In this document: positions 8,491 through 13,827 of the stretch, piece after piece
Numbering within the stretch: position 1 is the stretch's first letter
Layout of the letters: each line of letters opens with the position of its first letter
Source: a virus
Reading direction: 5' to 3' (one strand)
Virus record (IMG/VR): IMGVR_UViG_3300007735_000871
Coordinates: 1 to 20,080 of that record
Length of the DNA stretch: 20,080 bases
Made by a program: the position numbers and the translations under genes
The notes under the pieces: model-generated
Databases searched by the model: none
What the model was told of the DNA's origin: nothing
The model's input: the letters and a program-made list of their open reading frames with translations, nothing else

Positions 8491-9066
8491 ATGAGCGCTA
8501 CTAATGCTCCGTTTGGCCTTCGTCCCGTATACCATCCTTCTGGTTTGGATCGCGCGACGGTATTGGCCGGCGGCATTCCGTCCGGGTACGCCACTCAGAT
8601 TCTGAAGGGCCAGCCCGTTAAGTATAACAGCAGTGGTCAAATTGTACCTGCTGCTGCAGGTGATTCGTTTGTTGGTGCCTTTGCAGGCGTTGAGTTTACC
8701 GACAGTACGGGTCGTTATCGTGTGTCTAATTACTGGCCAGCTAGCCAGTCTTTGGCTACTAACACCGTAGCAACTGCATATTTTTATAGTGATCCCCTTA
8801 TTGTTTATGAGATCCAGGCAAATGGTTCGCTGGCTCAAACAGCAATTGGTGATCAGGCTGATCTTACTGACGTCATCGATGGTTCTTCAACTACCGGATT
8901 GTCGCAAGCCAGACTATCAACCACTTTGGTTGGTGCAGGTAGCTCGGCCCAAATGCGTATTGTGGACATTGCACCTTATCCTGGCAATGCTTGGGGTGAT
9001 GCATTCACGATCGTTCGTGTAACTATTAACGAGTCGCAAGTTCAAGCGACCGTTAATGCATTCTAA
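8491..9066 (+). CDS. Probable head decoration / virion structural protein
   Basis: A 191-residue beta-rich protein beginning SATNAPFGLRPV, an opening I associate with a phage structural protein encoded just before the capsid gene. It is rich in Ala, Gly, Ser, Thr and Val and lacks Cys, as expected for a capsid-surface or cement protein. Two adjacent ATG codons (8488 and 8491) are possible. The TAAGGA at 8479-8484 is better spaced from 8491, so that start is used here. Its GC content rises abruptly compared with the genes before it, and its codon use resembles the following capsid gene, suggesting high expression. It is separated from the capsid gene by 13 bases. A role in decorating the head is inference from position and composition. 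Confidence 0.7.
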   Translation: MSATNAPFGLRPVYHPSGLDRATVLAGGIPSGYATQILKGQPVKYNSSGQIVPAAAGDSFVGAFAGVEFTDSTGRYRVSNYWPASQSLATNTVATAYFYSDPLIVYEIQANGSLAQTAIGDQADLTDVIDGSSTTGLSQARLSTTLVGAGSSAQMRIVDIAPYPGNAWGDAFTIVRVTINESQVQATVNAF

Positions 9067-9071
9067 GGAGG
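9065..9071 (+). promoter_or_regulatory. Strong ribosome binding site of capsid gene
   Basis: AAGGAGG, a perfect Shine-Dalgarno sequence, overlaps the stop of the preceding gene and lies 8 bases before the capsid ATG. It is the strongest such site in the window, as expected for the most abundant virion protein. Confidence 0.8.
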
Positions 9072-9079
9072 GCTAACAA

Positions 9080-9994
9080 ATGGCAGCCCCGATGCGCAGT
9101 ACGGACTTTAGGTCGATAGTCGAGCCTATTCTTAATGAATGTTTTGATGGCGTCTACGATCAGCGGTCCGATGAATGGTCCACGGTTTTCCGTGAGCAAA
9201 TGGGTATCCCCCGTAACTACCATGAAGAACCCGTCCTTTATGGCTTTGGTGCAGCACCGCAACTGCCCGATGGTAGCCCAGTGGCTTACCAACAGGGTGG
9301 CGTGCTCTTTCTCAAGCGCTATGTCTATTCGGTGTATGGCCTGGCCTTTGCACTGACCAAAGTGCTTGTGGAAGATGGCGACCATATCCGTATTGGTCAA
9401 GTTTACGCAAAGCATTTGGCGCAATCTTTGGTGGAAACCAAAGAGACACTTGCAGCCAACGTGCTTAACAATGCGTTTAACTCTTCCTACCCAGGCGGTG
9501 ACGGCGTGCAATTAAACGCAACAACTCACCCCATTGTGAACGGTAACGTTTCTAACTTGTTGTCAACAGCTGCGAACCTTTCGCAGACCTCACTTGAGCA
9601 AATGCTTATTCAGATTCGCCAAGCTGTGGATAACAACAACAAGAAGATTCGTCTTCAGCCACTGAAGCTTGTCGTTGCCCCTGGCAACGTTTTCCAAGCT
9701 GAAGTCTTGCTGAAATCCGTTCTTCGTGCAGGTACGGCAAACAATGACATCAACCCGGTTAAATCAATCGGTTTGCTGCCTGAAGGCGCTACTGTGCTTT
9801 CACGTTTGACAAATGCTAACGCTTGGTGGGTGCAGACTGATGCTCCGGAAGGCATGAAGCTCATGATGCGTCGTAAGCTTGAAAAGACCATGGAAGGTGA
9901 CTTTGAAACCGACTCCATGCGTTATAAAGCTACCGAGCGTTATGACATCGGCTGGACCGATTGGCGTTCCATGTATGGCACTCCTGGTGTCTAA
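9080..9994 (+). CDS. Major capsid protein, HK97-fold type
   Basis: A 304-residue protein that forms the icosahedral head shell. The N-terminus (SIVEPILNECFDGVY) is helical, followed by an aromatic-rich strand region (FLKRYVYSVYGLAFALTKVL) and a long spine-type helix near residues 112-135. The second half has LKLVVAPGNVFQAEVLL, a strand-helix segment typical of capsid A-domains, and the end (ERYDIGWTDWRSMYG) reads like the closing strand of the P-domain seen in many phage major head proteins. The gene follows portal, scaffold and decoration genes. It has the best ribosome site of the window, balanced composition near 50% GC, and a hairpin directly after the stop. There is no sign of a prohead protease gene in the window. 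The capsid call is firm; the exact subfamily is not. Confidence 0.85.
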   Translation: MAAPMRSTDFRSIVEPILNECFDGVYDQRSDEWSTVFREQMGIPRNYHEEPVLYGFGAAPQLPDGSPVAYQQGGVLFLKRYVYSVYGLAFALTKVLVEDGDHIRIGQVYAKHLAQSLVETKETLAANVLNNAFNSSYPGGDGVQLNATTHPIVNGNVSNLLSTAANLSQTSLEQMLIQIRQAVDNNNKKIRLQPLKLVVAPGNVFQAEVLLKSVLRAGTANNDINPVKSIGLLPEGATVLSRLTNANAWWVQTDAPEGMKLMMRRKLEKTMEGDFETDSMRYKATERYDIGWTDWRSMYGTPGV

Positions 9995-10000
9995 ATTGGT

Positions 10001-10018
10001 GAGAGGCTTTGGCCTCTC
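10001..10018 (+). terminator. Hairpin after capsid gene, terminator-like
   Basis: A perfect 7-base-pair stem (GAGAGGC / GCCTCTC) with a TTTG loop starts 6 bases after the capsid stop. There is no real T-run behind it, so it may be an attenuator or RNA-stabilising 3' end instead of a full terminator. Confidence 0.55.
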
Positions 10019-10037
10019 TCCTTAACAGGAGAATATA

Positions 10038-10430
10038 ATGGCGTACAATAATTCGGTAACTAATACGGCTGGACAGTTGTCAGCAATTACTGCTACGATT
10101 GCCTATACCGATACTAGCGCTGTTACAATTGGCACGATTCCTGCAAATGCGCAGATCATCAATATCAATATTGATGTAACTACGGCATTTAATGCGGGTA
10201 CAACCAACACAGTCACAGTTGGTAAAACTGGGTCTGCTGCAGCTTTTGTGGCTGCAACGTCGGTAGGTTCTGCAGGTCGTGCTTCTGTTGCAACAACTGG
10301 TGTCTATAGTGCATGGGCCAATGTTGGATCAAGTGATGTGGATTATGCCACAGTTACTTTTAGCCAAACTGGTACGGCAGCAAGTGCAGGTGCAGCACGC
10401 GTCACAATCGTTTACAAATCTTTTGCATAA
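10038..10430 (+). CDS. Small beta-sandwich phage protein (putative decoration/virion protein)
   Basis: A 130-residue protein rich in Ala, Thr, Val, Gly and Ser, with alternating hydrophobic pattern indicating an all-beta fold. Characteristic segments are TIGTIPANAQIININIDVTT, then TVTVGKTGSAAAF and a closing AGAARVTIVYKSF. It has no Cys, no signal peptide and no membrane segment. AGGAGA at 10027-10032 supports the start. It is the first gene after the capsid hairpin. I know similar small beta-proteins from the segment after capsid genes in other phages, where they are generally unannotated. A capsid-surface or connector-associated role is a guess from fold and place. Confidence 0.75.
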   Translation: MAYNNSVTNTAGQLSAITATIAYTDTSAVTIGTIPANAQIININIDVTTAFNAGTTNTVTVGKTGSAAAFVAATSVGSAGRASVATTGVYSAWANVGSSDVDYATVTFSQTGTAASAGAARVTIVYKSFA

Positions 10431-10434
10431 GGGG
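10429..10434 (+). promoter_or_regulatory. Ribosome binding site that sets the next start
   Basis: AAGGGG overlaps the upstream stop and is 9 bases before ATG 10444, but only 3 bases before the in-frame TTG at 10438. ATG 10444 is therefore preferred. Confidence 0.5.
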
Positions 10435-10443
10435 TAATTGGTC

Positions 10444-10854
10444 ATGGGTCAATTTAAGCTAATGCCAAAGATGGAAACGACTGAGCCTTCTGTAATTCTT
10501 AAACTTGCAAATGGTGGACCTGTTAAGAAAGCAATGGGCGGGCGTATGCCTGCTGCAGCTATGCCTTCTGAACGTGGTGTGCCTGCTGCAGCACGTCGAG
10601 GCGTTGCACCCCCAATGACTGTACCCAAGGGTGGAATGCGTGGACCAATGATGCGTAAAAATGGTGGTGAGGTTGAATCTAAATCGATGCATAAAGCAGA
10701 GATGGCTGGGATTAAAGGCATTAAGAAAGAGCTGAAATCTCATGAAGGTAAACCTGCTTCCAAGGCGCATAAAGGTCTTGCCACTGGTGGTGTGGCATTG
10801 AAAAATGCCAAGCATGGTGGTAAAATGAAGAAAGCCTACGGCGGCGCGTGCTAA
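10444..10854 (+). CDS. Lys/Gly/Met-rich basic phage protein with seven GG motifs
   Basis: A 136-residue strongly basic protein, low in aromatic residues, probably mostly disordered. Double glycines recur seven times, mostly next to Lys, Met or Val: LANGGPV, KAMGGRMP, PKGGMRG, RKNGGEV, LATGGVA, AKHGGKM and the C-terminal AYGGAC. Between them is one likely helix (HKAEMAGIKGIKKELKSHEG). I recognise this composition as a frequent small gene after the capsid gene of aquatic phages, without known function. The high charge suggests contact with DNA or an acidic protein surface. The start follows from AAGGGG at 10429-10434. A strong hairpin lies right behind the stop, making 10038-10854 a two-gene unit after the capsid gene. 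Confidence 0.75.
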   Translation: MGQFKLMPKMETTEPSVILKLANGGPVKKAMGGRMPAAAMPSERGVPAAARRGVAPPMTVPKGGMRGPMMRKNGGEVESKSMHKAEMAGIKGIKKELKSHEGKPASKAHKGLATGGVALKNAKHGGKMKKAYGGAC

Positions 10855-10857
10855 ATA

Positions 10858-10877
10858 GTAGGGGCTTCGGCCCCTGC
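10858..10877 (+). terminator. GC-rich TTCG hairpin, probable intrinsic terminator or attenuator
   Basis: An 8-base-pair stem (GTAGGGGC / GCCCCTGC, with one G-T wobble) closed by a TTCG tetraloop, starting 4 bases after the stop. It is followed by TTCT, not a long T-run. The very stable loop argues for an RNA-level function. Confidence 0.65.
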
Positions 10878-10895
10878 TTCTAACTGGGGACTGAT

Positions 10896-11198
10896 GTGAA
10901 AGTTCAAACAGTTTCAAAAACAGGAGTTGGGTCAAGCGACTCTTTAGTTATTAATACAAACATTAGCCCGTGCAATATTGGTTTTGGTGTCATAGTGACA
11001 GGCACGGTTAATTACACCGTTCAGCACACTTTTGATGATCCTGCATCAGGATTTTCAACTTGGTTCTCACACCCTACGGTAGCCTCTCTGACAGCCAATG
11101 CCGATGGCAACTATGCCTTCCCAGTTACCGGCGTTAAGGTCCTGGTGAACTCAGGCGCAGGCACTGCAACTTTGAAGCTAATTCAGGCAGGCATTTAG
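10896..11198 (+). CDS. Small beta-rich phage structural protein (putative)
   Basis: A 100-residue protein with all-beta pattern: two strand clusters around GFGVIVTGTVNYTVQHTFDD and a C-terminal GAGTATLKLIQAG. It has one Cys and no membrane segment. Translation starts at GTG 10896; the overlapping ATG at 10894 meets a stop at once, and upstream in-frame codons offer no better start. TGGGGA at 10885-10890 is the ribosome site. Its stop overlaps the GTG start of the next gene by one base. I have seen similar small proteins in phage head-to-tail segments but know no function. A decoration or connector-linked role would fit the place and fold. Confidence 0.7.
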   Translation: MKVQTVSKTGVGSSDSLVINTNISPCNIGFGVIVTGTVNYTVQHTFDDPASGFSTWFSHPTVASLTANADGNYAFPVTGVKVLVNSGAGTATLKLIQAGI

Positions 11199-11437
11199 TG
11201 GGCATTGTTGGTTACACCGGCGTTGCTAATCAAGCCAATACGTCCGATGGGTTTGCTCGTGGCGTAGGGGCTCAAAACGTCATTGGTGGCACGGATTGGG
11301 GCCTGGACGTTGGCGATAACGGCGTGGTCGATATGTATGGTGCGGCACCAACAACCACCTTCTACATTCTTGATGAGGCGACCCCAGGGTACGTCCTTCA
11401 GGAAGACAACAGCAAGATCGTATTGGAGGCCTCGTAA
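11198..11437 (+). CDS. Small Gly/Asp-rich phage protein, unknown
   Basis: A 79-residue acidic protein. Its first 50 residues are Gly, Asp, Asn and Val rich, and it ends in strand pairs (TTFYILDE, YVLQEDNSKIVLE) of a type often seen repeated in phage fibre-associated proteins. It starts at GTG sharing the last base of the preceding stop, and its TAA overlaps the next ATG, so three genes are linked by stop/start overlaps. The weak start argues for translational coupling. No function can be assigned; it is probably a minor structural part encoded with its neighbours. Confidence 0.6.
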   Translation: MGIVGYTGVANQANTSDGFARGVGAQNVIGGTDWGLDVGDNGVVDMYGAAPTTTFYILDEATPGYVLQEDNSKIVLEAS

Positions 11438-12021
11438 TGGCTGATCAAAAGATTTCCGCGATGCCTACCGCCGCTACCCTGACGGGTACTGAGCTTGTTC
11501 CGCTGGTACAGAGCGGTGCGAACGTAAAGGCCACGCTCGACAGCTTTCGTAACTTCGATAATGCGTATGGTGGATTTAGTGATAGCACTGATCAGACAGG
11601 CAACATTTCTACCGGAACTGTAGTTACGTTTAATACGGTTGATATTACTGATGGCGTAACGTTGGCAAGTGGGAGCAGAATTACTGTTCCTAATACTGGT
11701 AAGTACAACTTACAATTCAGTATTCAGTTCAAAAACACAAACAATGCACAAGACGATGCAACAGTTTGGCTTCGAATTAATGGCATTGACCTTACAAATT
11801 CTGCTACGCAATACACAATACCTGCGCGTAAAAGTGCCAGTATCTTTGGTTATAACGTAGCATCGCTAACGTTTTTATTGGATTTAGTTGCAGCCGATTA
11901 CGTTGAGATTGTTTGGCTTCCAACGGCTACTACAATAACGATTGAAGCTCTTCCTGCAAGTGTTTCACCCGTATACCCTGCAATTCCTTCAATTATTGCA
12001 ACAATGCTGCAGGTGGCCTAA
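11437..12021 (+). CDS. Phage virion protein with fibre anchor-like N-terminus and C1q/TNF-like jelly-roll domain
   Basis: A 194-residue protein in two parts. Residues 5-35 contain TLTGTELVPLVQSG, a short module common at the start of phage fibre proteins and also present at the start of the fibre gene at 13828. Residues about 45-194 look like a trimeric C1q/TNF-type jelly roll. Signs are a GKYNLQFSIQF strand, an alternating strand followed by VWLRINGIDL, then the ADYVEIVWLP strand and the closing IPSIIATMLQVA. Such domains trimerise and often bind surfaces. GGAGG at 11425-11429 and the TAATG overlap support the start. It may be a short fibre or a head/tail decoration; the anchor suggests attachment to the virion. 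Domain recognition is by eye and should be read as moderately sure. Confidence 0.7.
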   Translation: MADQKISAMPTAATLTGTELVPLVQSGANVKATLDSFRNFDNAYGGFSDSTDQTGNISTGTVVTFNTVDITDGVTLASGSRITVPNTGKYNLQFSIQFKNTNNAQDDATVWLRINGIDLTNSATQYTIPARKSASIFGYNVASLTFLLDLVAADYVEIVWLPTATTITIEALPASVSPVYPAIPSIIATMLQVA

Positions 12022-12429
12022 ATGCCTCTTATTAAAAGCAAATCGAAAGAAGCTTTTGGCAAAAATATTGCCACTGAAATTAGAGCAGGCAAACCTCCTA
12101 AACAAGCTGCAGCCATTGCGTATTCAGTGCAGCGTTCTGCAAAAAAGATGGCCAAAGGCGGTGATCCGCGTCTTTCTGTTTCTCGTGGTGAAAAGTTACC
12201 TACTTCACAAGGCGCGGGACTTACTGAGAAAGGTCGTCAAAAATTTAATCGCGCAACAGGCGCAAACTTAAAAGCTCCTGCGCCGCACCCAAAAACAAAA
12301 GCTGACGAGGGACGTAAAAAGTCATTTTGCGCGCGTATGAGTGGTATGCCAGGCCCTAAATATGATGATAAGGGCAACTTAACTCGTAAAGCTGCATCTT
12401 TGAAGCGTTGGAACTGCCCGGGGTGGTAA
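12022..12429 (+). CDS. Small basic phage protein with [10 protein letters not shown] and GG motifs, unknown function
   Basis: A 135-residue basic protein. Residues 1-40 form helices ([14 protein letters not shown], then [12 protein letters not shown]), followed by [10 protein letters not shown], a lysine-flanked Gly-Gly motif also found in other proteins of this window. Residues about 67-135 form a second conserved block: [20 protein letters not shown], then [10 protein letters not shown] around Cys103, and a closing LKRWNC with Cys132. Both blocks are familiar to me from many phage and metagenome proteins of unknown function. The two invariant-looking cysteines could pair or bind metal. It starts at the base after the preceding stop and ends at the base before the adaptor gene, so it is fully embedded in the operon. 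No enzyme motif is seen. Confidence 0.75.
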   Translation: MPLIKSKSKEAFGKNIATEIRAGKPPKQAAAIAYSVQRSAKKMAKGGDPRLSVSRGEKLPTSQGAGLTEKGRQKFNRATGANLKAPAPHPKTKADEGRKKSFCARMSGMPGPKYDDKGNLTRKAASLKRWNCPGW

Positions 12430-13488
12430 ATGGCTACAAGCGGAACAGTTGGTCAAACACTCGTTACTGTTCAGCAATTGATAGATCACGGCGCTAGACG
12501 CGCCGGAAAACTTGCTGAAGAGTTAACCAATGAGCAAGTCTCAGCTGCTAAGACTAGCTTGTTTTATCTTCTTTCTAATTTGGCCAATTATGGCATACAC
12601 TATTGGTGTATAGAAAAAACGGTCATAGGCCTTATACCTGAAAAGTATGTCTACTCGTTGCCTGTAGGTACCGTCGACGTATTAAATGCTAATTATCGTA
12701 CGGTAACTGCAAACACAACAGGCGGATATAGCTCATCAGGTACAGCTGCAAACGCCTTTGACGGACAGTTTACTAATATTTGTCAATTGTCAAATAACAC
12801 AGGCAATATTGGTATTAATCTTGGCACCGGCAATAACGTTTACATTGGCACAGTAGGCATATTGCCAGCCATCACTGGATCGGTTACGATTCAAATCCAG
12901 TACTCAACAGATAATTCCACATGGACTACAATTGAGAGCCCTGGAGCCACATCTTGGGTCTCAGGGCAATGGTTGTATTACGACCTTGAACCGTCAGCTT
13001 CGGTACCATACTGGCGCATATTACAAACTGCCGGTAGCAACATGGGAGTCTATCAAGTCGTCTTTGGTTCAAACGCCACTGAAATTCCTTTGGCTCGTCT
13101 TAATCGCGATGACTACACTAATCTTCCCAATAAGAATTTTTCTAATAACTATCCTTTGCAGTATTGGTTTGATCGCACTATTCCTCAGCCTAGTATGTAT
13201 TTGTGGCCTTCGCCTAGTACATATCAGCCTCAGTTGGTTGCATGGCGTTATCGACAAATTGAAGATGTAGGCGCGTTATATGGTTCTTTAGCCATACCGC
13301 AGCGATGGTACTTAGCAGTACAAAACATGCTTGCGCATCAAATGGCTATGGAATTGCCTGCCGTACCGCTTGAAAGAATTAATTATTGCGAACAGCAAGC
13401 AGAAAAATATTGGCTTATGGCCGAGCAAGAGGAAAGAGATAAAAGTCCAATTTATTTTGCGCCCAATATTAGTTACTATACACGGTAA
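12430..13488 (+). CDS. Head-tail adaptor, P22 gp4-like, with inserted discoidin-like domain
   Basis: A 352-residue protein. Residues 1-90 (helices, then EKYVYSLPVGTVDVLN) and 217-352 (DDYTNLPNKNF, PLQYWFDR, YLWPSP, LVAWRYRQIEDVG, IPQRWYLAVQNMLAHQMAME) match the tail accessory factor that binds below the portal in P22-like phages and closes the filled head; P22 gp4 has 166 residues. Between them, residues about 94-216 form an extra beta domain: AANAFDGQFTNIC, IGINLG, VTIQIQYSTDNSTWTTI, and a PYWRILQT strand before VFGSNATEIP. This is the pattern of F5/8 type C (discoidin) sugar-binding modules. The start follows the preceding stop directly, with GGGGTGG upstream. The adaptor call is good; the fold of the insert is inferred from motifs only. 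Confidence 0.8.
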   Translation: MATSGTVGQTLVTVQQLIDHGARRAGKLAEELTNEQVSAAKTSLFYLLSNLANYGIHYWCIEKTVIGLIPEKYVYSLPVGTVDVLNANYRTVTANTTGGYSSSGTAANAFDGQFTNICQLSNNTGNIGINLGTGNNVYIGTVGILPAITGSVTIQIQYSTDNSTWTTIESPGATSWVSGQWLYYDLEPSASVPYWRILQTAGSNMGVYQVVFGSNATEIPLARLNRDDYTNLPNKNFSNNYPLQYWFDRTIPQPSMYLWPSPSTYQPQLVAWRYRQIEDVGALYGSLAIPQRWYLAVQNMLAHQMAMELPAVPLERINYCEQQAEKYWLMAEQEERDKSPIYFAPNISYYTR

Positions 13489-13490
13489 CC

Positions 13491-13826
13491 ATGCCTGTCT
13501 TTCTTAACACATTAGGTAATTCAGTACTCTCGATTGCTGTTTGCGATCGGTGTAAGATGAAGCGTGCCTATGTGAGCCTGGGCATGGATCCTAATTTTCC
13601 AGGTTTGAGAGTCTGTGATCAAGGTTGTGTAGATCAAAAGGACCCATACAGACTTCCAGCTCGACAGCCTGAAAAAATAGCACTACGCTTTCCACGGCCT
13701 GATGTTAGTGTTGCTGCTGACAATGACGCAATCGTAACTAATCCTTACGGTACGTATCTTATTTCGCCTGAGCAAAACACTGCTACACCAGCGCAAAATG
13801 GTAACCTTAACAATTTGAGTCCGTAA
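13491..13826 (+). CDS. Small CxxC-containing (zinc-ribbon-like) phage protein
   Basis: A 111-residue protein with a short N-terminal strand leading to VCDRCKMKRAY (Cys-x-x-Cys) and later LRVCDQGCVDQ (Cys-x-x-x-Cys). Four cysteines in two pairs suggest a zinc ribbon. The second half (PARQPEKIALRFPRPDVSV onward) is Pro-rich and ends in a low-complexity Asn/Thr/Pro tail. In other podovirus-like genomes I recall small proteins with the same CDRCG-type opening and RPRPD-type ending next to adaptor and fibre genes, usually listed as unknown or structural. No clear ribosome site is visible; the gene starts 3 bases after the adaptor stop and is probably coupled to it. A structural zinc in a tail part is plausible but unproven. 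Confidence 0.7.
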   Translation: MPVFLNTLGNSVLSIAVCDRCKMKRAYVSLGMDPNFPGLRVCDQGCVDQKDPYRLPARQPEKIALRFPRPDVSVAADNDAIVTNPYGTYLISPEQNTATPAQNGNLNNLSP

Positions 13827-13827
13827 T

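Noticed and set aside
9053-9511. 152-codon open frame on the - strand across the capsid gene start
   Set aside because: It lies fully opposite the decoration/capsid genes, has no ribosome site, and its peptide (Cys/His-rich, irregular) looks like antisense of a real gene.
10459-10935. 158-codon open frame on the - strand
   Set aside because: Antisense to the basic GG-rich gene; the peptide is His/Cys/Ser-rich with no recognisable pattern, and it would run through the TTCG hairpin.
11942-12271. 109-codon + strand frame overlapping the gene at 12022
   Set aside because: Out-of-frame reading of two well-supported genes with clear start/stop junctions; Leu/Gln-rich nonsense peptide.
12932-13270. 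112-codon + strand frame inside the adaptor gene
   Set aside because: Entirely within the adaptor gene in another frame and without a ribosome site.
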